Under the pieces are notes generated by a model. That model was not told the origin of the DNA. It did not search any database and worked only from the letters and a program-made list of their open reading frames with translations. Below are positions 37,151 through 45,369 of a stretch of DNA of 45,369 nucleotides, in pieces. The stretch comes from Lysobacterales bacterium (GTDB lineage Bacteria > Pseudomonadota > Gammaproteobacteria > Xanthomonadales > Rhodanobacteraceae), in the NCBI GenBank assembly GCA_017302215.1, contig JAFLDX010000005.1, positions 1 to 45,369 of the forward strand, in the 5' to 3' direction. Position numbers and translations under genes: made by a program. Positions within the stretch are counted from its first letter, which is position 1. Each line of letters begins with the position of its first letter.

Positions 37151-40030
37151 ATGAAAACTTCAGTTATGCGAGTGCGCGTGGCGGTCCTGGCTGTAGCGCT
37201 GACCATCGGCACCGTGTGCATGTCCGTCGCCGCAGCACCATGGACCTCGCGATTCGATCCCGTGGTCGGCGGCGTTCCCCGACAAGCCTACAGCCCTCCT
37301 CCCCGCATCTCGGCCGGCCCGGATGGCGCGTTCTTCGCGTACAACTACCAGGAACCGACAGGTCGCCTTGCGGGCGTTGCGCGCCTAGATCACGTTTCCG
37401 CGACCCCGTTGTGGTCGGCCATGGACCCGCAGGATTTCGGCGGCCCGAGCGACTCGAGCAGCTTCGTGGCCCTTGCCGACGGCTCGTCGATCCTGCTGGC
37501 CAATCGGCTGAGCCGTTTCGACCCGGACGGCACCTTGCTGTGGTCGGTTCCCGTTGATTCGGTCGCAGACGCCGCGCGTCTCGAGGTCGGCGACGTGCTC
37601 CTGGCGACCCTCTCGGACCGCGGGATCCGCGTTCAACGCCTCCTCGTCGGAACGGGAGCCACGGTGGAGGTGATCCACGTTCCGCAGTTCGCGCAGTGCT
37701 CTGAGATCCACCTCGTTGCAGCGACTGCGGACACAGGCTACCTGTCATGTCGCGGCGTCGGCATGGCGAGGATTTCCACCAACCCGCTGCGCGTTGTCTG
37801 GTCAGTCGACAGCAGCACCTTCTCGATCGCCGCCGACGCCAACGCGGTTTATGAGCACACTGGGGGGCTCCTGCGCAGACGTGCCGTTTCGGACGGCGCA
37901 ACGCAATGGGAAGTGCCTCGCTCCGCCACGTTTCCAGCCGTCCAGCTGGATGCCGCCGGCAACCTCATCACGAGGGGAGCCACCATCGAGCGGCGCGATG
38001 CGGCCACGGGTTCCGTGATGTGGGCATCGAGCGAATCCGGGCAGCCTCGGCTCGATACCAGTCGGCAAGGCATCTATTTCGTCGAAACCCTTGGCGTCTC
38101 CGGCAATCCGACCCAGGGTCGGGTTGGCCGCATCGATTTGGCGACCGGCGCCACCCTGTGGGCGCTGGAGACTCCGGTGGCGCAGACCGCTGCTTTCGAC
38201 GACGTGGCGGCGTCGACGTCGCGCGTCGCCGTGATCGGCTCGACATGCACTGCTCCGTTCGACGCGCCGTGCATGCATTCCGTCTGGACGACCTCATCCG
38301 GCGGCGATGCGTTGATCGCGTCACCGTTGAGTTCGCGCTCCTCGACGTCCGGCGGCGCGGTGATCGAGGACGCAGCACATTCTTTCGCCGTCGCTACCGA
38401 ATGGGGCCTGCAGGGACCCCAGGCGCACCTGCGGACCCTCGCCAACACGACCGGAGGTCACGTCCAGGATACGGTCACGCCGTTCATCGTGGCACCGACT
38501 CCCCATGCCGATCTGGGCTGGAGGAGCAATCATCTCTTGCACGCGACGCGAACCACGAACGACCATGTCTTCGCAACCTATTCGACGAATTCGCTTCCGC
38601 TCGATGAATCGATCGTCAATGCGACATTGCTCAAGATCGACCGTTCGGACGGGTCGATCACATGGCAGAAGTTCTTCATCGAATCCGACCGCATGGCGGT
38701 CGTCACGAACCCGATTGTGGATTCGACGGGTAACGTGGTCATCGGTGTCATCGAGCACTACTGGCCCCACCTGGCGCTTCCCGAGCGGCGTTGGGTGCGC
38801 AAGTTCTCCGGAACCGACGGGTCACTGCTTTGGGAGCGGGAGTTTCCCTTCGATCCCTTGACTGCGACCTTCAACTATCCGCCCGGCATTGCCGCAATCG
38901 GAGACAATGTCGGAGTCTTCGATGCACCGCTCGGCAGCGGACACCGCCGGTTCACCAGCCTCTCCGGTATCGACGGCAGTACCCAATGGAGCCTCGGCAG
39001 CGACCAGTTCATCGAGACCATCGGACCGAACGGGCTGATCACTCGCCTGTCCGGCATGCCACTGCGGTTTGCGCGGATCAATCCAGCCACCGGGGCTTCG
39101 ATCTGGACAAGCACCATCTTCGATGGCTATCCCGATCAGTCCTACTCGATCAACAACATCGTGCATGGCGATGATGGCGATCTTTATGCGGGAGGGACGG
39201 TACGAACGTTCGATCTGGTGCTCAACCAGGTTCGAACCATCGGCATACTGCTGCGCCTCGATGGCAACGATGGTCACCTTGTCTGGGGCACCCGACTCGA
39301 CACGAATCCGGTATGGCCAACCAGTCGGGTCAATCCGCGTGCAATGAGCGACGGAAGGATCTACGCCACACAACCTCTCGGCGGTACCTTGGGCTATGCG
39401 CTCACGGCATTCTCCGCCAACACCGGCGATCCGCTGGGCAGCGGATACCTCTACTCGTCGTCGATCGACCAGCCACATGTTTCCCAGCAGTCCGAGCAGG
39501 GCATCTTCGACGTAAGTCCCACGCCGGGCACCCTCGCCGCGGGGCAGCACTATGACGCGGGCTCTCCGGGCGCGCTCGTCGTCTCGAATCTGGGTGGACC
39601 GTTCCCCGGTCCGACGGGCGCCCTGCGCATCGATCTCGACGCCACTCCGTCATCGGCGGGGGCGGCGATCAGCTATGCGCTCGAACTGGATGTGCATAAT
39701 GACGGCCCGACCGCCGTCGACGACGTGCGCGTACTGCTCGCGCTGCCACCCGCCACGATTCTCGGCACGACGACCTGCTTCATGGCAGGAACTCCGTGCG
39801 ATGCCACGGTTACCGCAACCTCGATAGAAGGCGAGTTCTCGATTCCCGCGGGAGCGTCGATTCGCATCACCAGCCAGGCCACGCTTGCGGGCGGAAGTCG
39901 ACCCTTGCGTCCGGACCGCTTCAGCGCATATGCGTTCGCCCCGCATCCATTCACGGAAGCGAATCTGCAGGACAACCAGGCCGCGCGCTCGTACTCGGAT
40001 GTCGTCTTCCAGGACGATTTCGAGGAGTGA
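37151..40030 (+). CDS. Large secreted PQQ-like beta-propeller protein with VFQDDFE tail
   Basis: A 959-residue exported protein. A signal peptide (MRVRVAVLAVALTIGTVCMSVAAA) leads into many WD/PQQ-type blades with 'LDxxTGxxxW' turns (RIDLATGATLWALE, RSDGSITWQKF, GTDGSLLWERE, INPATGASIWTS, DGNDGHLVWGTR). Residues about 820-950 form an immunoglobulin-like DUF11/CARDB-type domain (ALELDVHNDGPTAVDDVRV). It ends VFQDDFEE, a variant of the IFxDGFE tail of the beta-helix proteins. AAGGAGG at 37138-37144 sets the ATG at 37151. No PQQ-dehydrogenase catalytic residues were recognised. GC content looks lower by eye than in neighbouring genes. Monocistronic; function unknown. Confidence 0.8.
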   Translation: MKTSVMRVRVAVLAVALTIGTVCMSVAAAPWTSRFDPVVGGVPRQAYSPPPRISAGPDGAFFAYNYQEPTGRLAGVARLDHVSATPLWSAMDPQDFGGPSDSSSFVALADGSSILLANRLSRFDPDGTLLWSVPVDSVADAARLEVGDVLLATLSDRGIRVQRLLVGTGATVEVIHVPQFAQCSEIHLVAATADTGYLSCRGVGMARISTNPLRVVWSVDSSTFSIAADANAVYEHTGGLLRRRAVSDGATQWEVPRSATFPAVQLDAAGNLITRGATIERRDAATGSVMWASSESGQPRLDTSRQGIYFVETLGVSGNPTQGRVGRIDLATGATLWALETPVAQTAAFDDVAASTSRVAVIGSTCTAPFDAPCMHSVWTTSSGGDALIASPLSSRSSTSGGAVIEDAAHSFAVATEWGLQGPQAHLRTLANTTGGHVQDTVTPFIVAPTPHADLGWRSNHLLHATRTTNDHVFATYSTNSLPLDESIVNATLLKIDRSDGSITWQKFFIESDRMAVVTNPIVDSTGNVVIGVIEHYWPHLALPERRWVRKFSGTDGSLLWEREFPFDPLTATFNYPPGIAAIGDNVGVFDAPLGSGHRRFTSLSGIDGSTQWSLGSDQFIETIGPNGLITRLSGMPLRFARINPATGASIWTSTIFDGYPDQSYSINNIVHGDDGDLYAGGTVRTFDLVLNQVRTIGILLRLDGNDGHLVWGTRLDTNPVWPTSRVNPRAMSDGRIYATQPLGGTLGYALTAFSANTGDPLGSGYLYSSSIDQPHVSQQSEQGIFDVSPTPGTLAAGQHYDAGSPGALVVSNLGGPFPGPTGALRIDLDATPSSAGAAISYALELDVHNDGPTAVDDVRVLLALPPATILGTTTCFMAGTPCDATVTATSIEGEFSIPAGASIRITSQATLAGGSRPLRPDRFSAYAFAPHPFTEANLQDNQAARSYSDVVFQDDFEE

Positions 40031-40088
40031 ACCCCACTTCCGTGCGCCCGACAGGTCAGGTGCCATCAGCACGCTGCGTCGCCTCGTG

Positions 40089-40115
40089 CCTCGTGTCGCT
40101 CGGCCGGACACGAGG
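40089..40115. terminator. Hairpin between convergent genes
   Basis: CCTCGTGTC (40089-40097) pairs with GACACGAGG (40107-40115) over a 9-base loop; a direct copy of the arm lies just upstream (CGCCTCGTG, 40080-40088). Placed between the plus-strand beta-propeller gene and the minus-strand zinc-ribbon gene, it may end both transcripts, although no T-run is present. Confidence 0.4.
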
Positions 40116-40201
40116 CGTGATGGAGTACCCTGCCGGAATCATTCGTCCTGCGCTTCCGAAACGGCTTCGAGTCCATCGCCGAGCCCTGACGCAACCACAC
40201 A

Positions 40202-40549
40202 TCAGGCCTTCCTGACGAACTCCGACTTGAGCCCCATCGCGCCGATGCCGTCGACGCGGCAGTCGATGTCGTGGTCGCCGTCGACGAGGCGGATGTTGCG
40301 CACCTTGGTGCCGACCTTGACCACGCTCGACGAACCCTTGACCTTGAGGTCCTTGACGACGACCACGCTGTCGCCGTCGGCAAGCACGTTGCCGACGGCA
40401 TCCTTGACCACGCGGGCCGCCTCGGCGGAGACCGGCTCCACCGCGTCGGCGGGCGTCCATTCGTGCGCGCACTCGGGGCAGACGACCAGGCCGCGATCGG
40501 CGTAGGCATAGGTCGAGCCGCATTGCGGGCAGGGAGGGATGTCGCTCAT
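40202..40549 (-). CDS. Zinc-ribbon protein of the YjdM/PhnA family
   Basis: A 115-residue protein with an N-terminal zinc ribbon ([10 protein letters not shown] and [10 protein letters not shown], four cysteines) and the C-terminal PhnA domain ([38 protein letters not shown]). Family members were once linked to phosphonate use by location only; the true role is unknown. It starts 34 bp after the mgtE stop on the same strand and may be its operon partner. Confidence 0.93.
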   Translation of the reverse strand: MSDIPPCPQCGSTYAYADRGLVVCPECAHEWTPADAVEPVSAEAARVVKDAVGNVLADGDSVVVVKDLKVKGSSSVVKVGTKVRNIRLVDGDHDIDCRVDGIGAMGLKSEFVRKA

Positions 40550-40583
40550 CGGGGATGCTCCGCGGATTGGAACGGCGACGCGC

Positions 40584-42029
40584 TCAGATCAGGAAGATCG
40601 AAGCGAGGCCGAGGAAGATGAAGAAGCCGCCGCTGTCGGTGATCGCGGTGATCATCACGCTCGCGCCCATCGCCGGGTCGCGATCGAAGTAGGTCAGCGT
40701 CATCGGGATGGCCACGCCCATCATCGCGGCGAGCAGCAGGTTCAGCGTCATCGCCACGGTCATGACGAGGCCGAGCGCCGGATTGCCGTAGAGCGCCCAG
40801 GCGACGAGGCCGATCACGCCACCCCAGATCAACCCGTTGAGCAGGGCTACGGCGACCTCCTTGCGCAGCAGGCGCTTTGCGCCTTCCGGGCTCACCTGGC
40901 CGAGCGCGAGCGCGCGCACGATCATCGTGATGGTCTGGTTGCCGGAGTTGCCGCCGATGCCGGCGACAATCGGCATCAAGGCAGCCAATGCGACGAGCTT
41001 CTCGATCGAGCCCTCGAACAGGCCGATGACGCGCGAGGCGACGAAGGCGGTGACGAGGTTGATCGCGAGCCAGGTCCAGCGGTTGCGCAGCGATCGCCAG
41101 ACCGAGGCGAAGATGTCCTCGTCCTCGCGCAGGCCGGCGCGGCTCAGCGCCTCGGCGTCGCCCTCCTCGCGGATGACGTCGACCATCGAATCGATGGTGA
41201 GTCGGCCGATCAGCTTGCCCTCGGCATCCACCACCGGCGCCGAGACGAGGTCGTAACGCTCGAACGCCTGCGCGGTCTCGAACACGTCCTCCCCGGGATG
41301 GAACGTGTTCGCATCGGCGGCCATGACATCGGCGACTTCGCGGGCCGGATCGTTGACCAGCAGCCATTCCAGCGGCAATACGCCGGTCAGCACGTGGTCG
41401 TGATTGACCACGAACAGCTTGTCGGTCTGCTCGGGCAGTTCCTTGAGCCGGCGCAGGTAGCGCAGCACGACCTCGAGCGTCACGTCCTCGCGGATCGTGA
41501 CCATCTCGAAATCCATGATCGCGCCGACCTGGTCGTCTTCCCAGGACATCGCCGCCCGCAGCTGCTCGCGCTCCGGTGCGTCGAGGCGCTGCATGAGCTG
41601 GTCGACGACGTCGTCGGGCAGGTCCTCGGCGAGGTCGGCAAGTTCATCGGCGTCGAGTTGCTCGGCCGCGGCGAGGATTTCCGGCGCGTCCATGTCGGCG
41701 AGCAGCGATTCGCGCACCGCATCGGACACCTCGAGCAGGATCTCGCCGTCACGATCGGCCTTGACGAGGTGCCAGACGCTGAGGCGGTCCTCGGGCGGCA
41801 ACGCCTCGAGGATGCGCGCGACGTCGGCCGGGTGCAGCTCGTCGATCTCGCGCTGCAGTTCGACGAGATGCTGGCGATGGATGAGGTTCTCGACGACGTC
41901 CTGGTGCGCGCCGGTCTGGCGGTGGGTCAGGTCCTCGACGAGATGGTGGCGACGCAGCATCTCGGTGACGCGCGCGAGCTGCCCCTGCAAGGGCATCGTC
42001 GGCTTGGCGCTGGTCTCGAGGTCGCTCAT
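40584..42029 (-). CDS. mgtE: Magnesium transporter MgtE
   Basis: A 481-residue Mg2+ channel. The cytoplasmic MgtE N domain (about 40-140, with [13 protein letters not shown] and [14 protein letters not shown]) and two CBS domains (about 150-270, with [19 protein letters not shown]) sense Mg2+. Five membrane helices follow, with the family loop [14 protein letters not shown] and [13 protein letters not shown] at the end. The ATG at 42029 is preferred over 42071: GGAG lies 8 bases upstream. TATCAT on the minus strand at 42169-42164 may be a -10, giving a roughly 130-nt leader; no Mg riboswitch was recognised. Confidence 0.94.
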   Translation of the reverse strand: MSDLETSAKPTMPLQGQLARVTEMLRRHHLVEDLTHRQTGAHQDVVENLIHRQHLVELQREIDELHPADVARILEALPPEDRLSVWHLVKADRDGEILLEVSDAVRESLLADMDAPEILAAAEQLDADELADLAEDLPDDVVDQLMQRLDAPEREQLRAAMSWEDDQVGAIMDFEMVTIREDVTLEVVLRYLRRLKELPEQTDKLFVVNHDHVLTGVLPLEWLLVNDPAREVADVMAADANTFHPGEDVFETAQAFERYDLVSAPVVDAEGKLIGRLTIDSMVDVIREEGDAEALSRAGLREDEDIFASVWRSLRNRWTWLAINLVTAFVASRVIGLFEGSIEKLVALAALMPIVAGIGGNSGNQTITMIVRALALGQVSPEGAKRLLRKEVAVALLNGLIWGGVIGLVAWALYGNPALGLVMTVAMTLNLLLAAMMGVAIPMTLTYFDRDPAMGASVMITAITDSGGFFIFLGLASIFLI

Positions 42030-42287
42030 CGTGCGCTCCGTCCTGCTGGACGGGCGCCCGGCAGGGATCAAACGGTCAGGATCGGGGGGAACCGGCGGAT
42101 TTCGGTTCTACTCGGAATGTCCATGACGCCTGCCTGTCGGCCGCTGCGCTCAGCGGGGCGCGCATGATAGCGCGCGCGGGTCGCGAGTGGCATCGCCGCC
42201 GGAGGCGGCACCGAGGTGCGTGCACGACGGCCCGCGAACGGTCGATACTGCGTCCACGCGCCGACGGCGCAACCCAAGGAGAACGCA

Positions 42288-42848
42288 ATGATCCGCATCG
42301 TCGGCATTTCCGGGAGCCTGCGCGCCGGCTCGTTCAACACCGCCCTGCTTCGCGCGGCCCAGGTCGGCTCGGACCCCGGCGTCGACTTCGACATCGCCAC
42401 GCTGCACGGCATTCCGCTCTACGACGGCGATATCGAGCAGCGCGACGGCATTCCCGATGCCGTGGTCGCGCTCAAGCAGCGTATCGTCACGGCCGACGGC
42501 GTGCTGCTGGCGACGCCCGAGTACAACAACGGCATCCCCGGCGTGTTCAAGAACGCGATCGACTGGCTGTCGCGGCCGAACAGCGACATCGCGCGCATCT
42601 TCAGGGACCGCCCATTCGCCGTGGTCGGCGCGTCGCCCGGCGGCTTCGGCACGATCCTTTCGCAGAACGCGTGGCTGCCGGTGCTGAAGACGCTCGGCGT
42701 GCGCCAGTGGTCGGGTGGCCGCCTGATGCTGTCGCGTGCGGGCCAGGCTTTCGATGCCGATGGTGCGCTCGTCGACGAGGGCGCGCGCCGACAGCTCGCC
42801 GATTTCATCGCGGGATTCGTGCGCTTCGCGTCGGAAACAGCCGGCTGA
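42288..42848 (+). CDS. NADPH-dependent FMN reductase family protein
   Basis: A 186-residue flavodoxin-like reductase. The FMN phosphate loop is GISGSLRAGSFN (residues 6-17) and the family motif is ATPEYNNGIPGVFKNAIDWLSR, cited here by PEYNNGIPG. Members reduce quinones, azo dyes or chromate with NAD(P)H; the physiological substrate is unknown. AAGGAG precedes the ATG at 42288. Divergent from mgtE and followed by about 290 bp without a gene. Confidence 0.92.
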   Translation: MIRIVGISGSLRAGSFNTALLRAAQVGSDPGVDFDIATLHGIPLYDGDIEQRDGIPDAVVALKQRIVTADGVLLATPEYNNGIPGVFKNAIDWLSRPNSDIARIFRDRPFAVVGASPGGFGTILSQNAWLPVLKTLGVRQWSGGRLMLSRAGQAFDADGALVDEGARRQLADFIAGFVRFASETAG

Positions 42849-43139
42849 GTGATGGCGGCGTTGCGTCGCCTTCGCGCTGCATCCGACCCGGCGGCCGAGC
42901 CCCGGGACGGTGAATCGTGTTGATTGTGGGGCAGCGGAATCGGGTATAGGCTGCACGCGTTCCAGCCTGCATCGCTGCGATCGAGGTGCCACGACGTGCG
43001 GCACGGGGAATCGATTACCGCATCACTTCGAGTCCGGGTCGCCCGCGGCCCGCACGGCGTCGTGCGCGCCCTCCGCATGCTGCCCTTCGGTGTCGCTGGA
43101 ACCGCCCTGCGCCTTCATCCAGGATCCTCGGAGCCCATC

Positions 43140-43712
43140 ATGAAACCAGCACTTCGCCTGTTCGCGCTGCTCATCCTGCTCGTCTCCGGCGCCGCCGTTG
43201 CCCAGCCGGGCGACTGGCGACCCGGACCCGACTGGGATCGCGACATCAATGTCCGCTGCGGCAGCAACGACTACCGTTACCGGATGTGCCAGGTCGACAC
43301 CGGCCGCGGCAGCCATGTTTCCGTCGACCGGCAGATCTCCGACACGCGCTGCATCGAGGGTCGCACCTGGGGTTGGAATCGCGCCGGCATCTGGGTGGAC
43401 GGCGGCTGCGAGGCGATCTTCCGCATCGAGCGGCGCTGGGGTGGTGACGGCGGCGGCCCGTCGTACGGTGGCGGCGGCGACTGGCGCCCGGGGCCGGACT
43501 GGGATCGCGGCATCGAGGTGCGCTGCGGCAGCGACGACTACCGCTACCGCATGTGCCAGGTCGACACCGGCCGCGGCAGCGACGTGCGCATCGCCCGCCA
43601 GGTCTCGCGCACGGCGTGCATCGAGGGTCGCACCTGGGGCTGGAACCGCGCAGGCATCTGGGTCGACGGCGGCTGCGAAGCCGTGTTCTCGATCGAGCGA
43701 CGCTGGCGCTGA
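43140..43712 (+). CDS. DUF3011 domain protein with two tandem repeats
   Basis: A 190-residue exported protein: signal peptide (LRLFALLILLVSGAAVAQ), then two nearly identical DUF3011 units of about 75 residues joined by a Gly-rich linker (GGDGGGPSYGGGG). Each unit reads DWRPGPDWDR, RCGS(N/D)DYRYRMCQVDTG, then CIEGRTWGWNRAGIWVDGGC, with four conserved cysteines likely forming disulfides. DUF3011 proteins are envelope proteins of unknown function. The upstream 290 bp hold no gene; TTGATT near 42920 and TATAGG near 42948 could be a weak promoter. A strong terminator follows the stop. Confidence 0.88.
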   Translation: MKPALRLFALLILLVSGAAVAQPGDWRPGPDWDRDINVRCGSNDYRYRMCQVDTGRGSHVSVDRQISDTRCIEGRTWGWNRAGIWVDGGCEAIFRIERRWGGDGGGPSYGGGGDWRPGPDWDRGIEVRCGSDDYRYRMCQVDTGRGSDVRIARQVSRTACIEGRTWGWNRAGIWVDGGCEAVFSIERRWR

Positions 43713-43758
43713 TGACCCCGGCGTGACGGCGGACCGATCGACGCCGCGCCGGTCGAAA

Positions 43759-43790
43759 CGAAAAAGCCCCCGGTGACGGGGGCTTTTTCG
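43759..43790. terminator. Bidirectional intrinsic terminator
   Basis: AAAAAGCCCCCG (43761-43772), GTGA loop and CGGGGGCTTTTT form a perfect GC stem with an A-run on one side and a T-run on the other, so it works for the DUF3011 gene (plus) and ssb (minus). Confidence 0.95.
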
Positions 43791-43887
43791 TGCGCGTCCT
43801 GGAACGGGACGGTGGGAGCGGCTGACCAGCCCCGCGGCTGTTGAAAGCCAGTCGCGATCGAACCGGATCGAGACCGCGCACCGCCGA

Positions 43888-44421
43888 TCAGAACGGAATG
43901 TCGTCGTCCTCGAAGTTGTCGTTGCGCGTGGGCGCAGGCGCCTGGCGTGGTGCGGACGATGGCCCGCGCGACGGCGCGCGCTCGTAGCCGCCTTCGTCGC
44001 CGCCGCGTCCTGCACCGCCACCCGAACGTTCACCGCGGTCGCGCCCGTAGCCTCCCCCACCACCACCGCCGCCGCCACCTTCGCCGCCACCGCCGAGCAT
44101 CTGCATCTCGTTGGCGACGATGTCGGTCGAGTAGCGCTCGACGCCTTCCTTGTCGGTGTACTTGTTGGTGCGCAGCGAGCCCTCGATGTAGACCTGTCGG
44201 CCCTTCTTGAGGTATTCGCCGGCGATCTCGCCGAGCCGTCCGAACAGGACGACGCGATGCCACTCGGTGCGCTCCTGGTTCTCCCCGGTCTGCTTGTCCT
44301 TCCAGCTCTCCGAGGTAGCGAGGCGGATGTTGGTGATCGCCGAGCCGCCGGCCGTGTAGCGCGTCTCCGGATCCGCACCGAGGTTGCCGACGAGAATGAC
44401 CTTGTTGATGCCGCGTGCCAT
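43888..44421 (-). CDS. ssb: Single-stranded DNA-binding protein SSB
   Basis: A 177-residue SSB. The OB-fold covers residues 1-110 ([43 protein letters not shown]). A Gly-rich linker (about 110-148, including a run of Gly) leads to the acidic C-terminal tip DDDIPF, which recruits partner repair and replication proteins. The ATG at 44421 begins MARGINKV as in the family. It ends toward the bidirectional terminator. Confidence 0.97.
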   Translation of the reverse strand: MARGINKVILVGNLGADPETRYTAGGSAITNIRLATSESWKDKQTGENQERTEWHRVVLFGRLGEIAGEYLKKGRQVYIEGSLRTNKYTDKEGVERYSTDIVANEMQMLGGGGEGGGGGGGGGGYGRDRGERSGGGAGRGGDEGGYERAPSRGPSSAPRQAPAPTRNDNFEDDDIPF

Positions 44422-44570
44422 GCTGGAGCCCTCGATGCCGGGTGGTGCGTGATGATGCGGGATGGTAACAGAGCGGCCCGCGGCCGATGTCGGCCAACGC
44501 CGATGAACGGTGTAAGCCATCGTCGATTCGCCCGCCCCCGACGTGCGGCGGAGCGCAGGGGAACACCGCG

Positions 44571-45369
44571 ATGAACCCCGTCGCGGCGCGCCGGGCCGAT
44601 GCCGAGCGCACGATCCTCGAGGCCACGCTCGCCGACCCGATGGCCACGCTCGCCGTGGTGGTCGCGACCGAAGGGTCGACCTACGTGCATGCCGGCGCGC
44701 TCGCGCTGTTCGGCGCCGCGCAGGTCGGCTGGCTGAGCGGCGGCTGCCTCGAAGGCGAGATCGCGCGGCGCGCCGCTGCCGCGTCCGCACGACGCGGCGT
44801 GGACTGGCTCGAGATCGACACGCGTGACGACGAGGCACTGTTCTCGGGCTCGGCCACCGGCTGCCGCGGACGCCTGTGCATCGCCCTGCTCCCGCTCGCC
44901 GCGTTCGACGACTGGGCATCGGTTGCACGAGCGTGGCTCGCGCGTCGCGGCGAGCTCGAGCTCGCCATCGACGGCGCTGGCGAGATCACCGCCCGCTGCG
45001 CACAGGCGGCGTCACGGGCGCTCCTCGACGTGGCCCCGATGCCATGGCCCGATCCGGCGTCCGTGCTGCGCATCAGCGTCGTTCCGCCGCCGGGCCTGAT
45101 CGTCTTCGGCGCAGGGCCGGAGGTCGACCTGCTCGTGCCGCTGCTGCGCGCGACGGGCTGGTTCGTCGATGTCGTCGAACGTCGCCCGCGCTGGCTGCCG
45201 GCTGCGCGCGTCGCCGATCGCGTGATCGAGTGCGCACCGGCGGCGGCCCTGGCCTCCGGCGAGACGCGTGCCGATGCCGCGCTCGTCATGCACCATCATT
45301 TCGAACTCGATCGTGAGGCGCTCGAAGCGCTCGCGCCGCAGCCGATCGCATTCGTCGGCCTGCTCGGAC
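44571..45369 (+). CDS. XdhC/CoxI family protein (truncated by the right edge)
   Basis: The first 266 codons of a gene running off the right edge. The N-terminal XdhC/CoxI domain is visible ([39 protein letters not shown]), followed by the Rossmann XdhC C-terminal domain ([20 protein letters not shown]). Such proteins insert or protect the molybdenum cofactor of xanthine dehydrogenase-type enzymes. The ATG at 44571 has AGGGGAAC upstream. Its molybdoenzyme partner is not in the window. Confidence 0.88.
   Translation, partial: MNPVAARRADAERTILEATLADPMATLAVVVATEGSTYVHAGALALFGAAQVGWLSGGCLEGEIARRAAAASARRGVDWLEIDTRDDEALFSGSATGCRGRLCIALLPLAAFDDWASVARAWLARRGELELAIDGAGEITARCAQAASRALLDVAPMPWPDPASVLRISVVPPPGLIVFGAGPEVDLLVPLLRATGWFVDVVERRPRWLPAARVADRVIECAPAAALASGETRADAALVMHHHFELDREALEALAPQPIAFVGLLG

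Noticed and set aside
43811..43860. GTGGGAGCGGCTG-type REP remnant between the terminator and ssb
   Set aside because: Only a short imperfect palindrome (GCTGACCAGC) is present; too degraded to call as a repeat.
43023..44690. A 555-codon minus-strand open frame covering the DUF3011 gene and ssb
   Set aside because: It runs through the strong terminator at 43759-43790 and opposite or out of frame with two clear genes; Ala/Arg-rich shadow.

Overview
The window looks like about 45 kb of chromosome from a GC-rich gammaproteobacterium of the Lysobacterales (Xanthomonadales), most likely Rhodanobacteraceae and possibly close to Dokdonella. This rests on the xanthomonad-type suf locus with its own Rrf2 regulator, the kdsD-kdsC-lptCAB-rpoN-hpf-ptsN-hprK-rapZ-PTS gene order, the amgK-murU peptidoglycan recycling pair, GTAG-headed REP hairpins, and secreted proteins carrying an 'IFxDGFE'-type tail. 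No 16S or other taxonomic marker is present, so the placement is inference. Coding density is high and most genes abut or overlap by 1-14 nt.

Layout. 1-1508 (minus): an iron-related PepSY / DUF2271 / DUF4198 operon behind a promoter overlapped by a Fur-box-like site. 1650-8079 (minus): the SUF Fe-S assembly operon (regulator, sufB, sufC, sufD, sufS, then a GNAT acetyltransferase), with a small ORF and a nucleotidyltransferase translationally wedged between sufB and sufC. 8265-11688 (minus): an OmpA-family protein and two paralogous secreted beta-helix proteins. Divergent from them, 11829-15399 (plus): an ECF sigma factor overlapping a membrane Ser/Thr kinase with TPRs. 15636-17506 (plus): amgK-murU, with a REP-like hairpin element inserted in frame in the amgK kinase core. 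17511-17955: a REP tandem array that has duplicated the 3' end of hda. 17929-21046 (minus): DUF2066, CDP-alcohol phosphatidyltransferase, AI-2E family permease, hda. 21151-23597 (plus): purM, purN, DUF3108. 23742-25318 (minus): ibaG-type bolA and murA.

25486-36885 (plus): Kdo synthesis (kdsD, kdsC), LPS transport (lptC, lptA, lptB), a 107-bp tandem REP-pair array, then rpoN, hpf, ptsN, hprK, rapZ, an EIIA-Man-like protein, HPr and enzyme I. This is a regulatory phosphotransferase chain with HPr kinase and no sugar permease in the window. 37151-40030 (plus): a large secreted beta-propeller protein with a variant of the same C-terminal tail. 40202-42029 (minus): a zinc-ribbon YjdM/PhnA-type protein and the Mg transporter mgtE. 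42288-43712 (plus): an NADPH-dependent FMN reductase and a two-repeat DUF3011 protein. 43888-44421 (minus): ssb. 44571 to the right edge (plus): the start of an XdhC/CoxI-family gene.

Most of the window is housekeeping. The parts most worth a second look are the nucleotidyltransferase module in the suf operon, the shared C-terminal tail of the secreted proteins (a candidate sorting signal), the sigma/kinase/OmpA/beta-helix locus, the in-frame repeat inside amgK, and the two related REP arrays. No tRNA, rRNA, CRISPR array, transposase, integrase or prophage gene was found.
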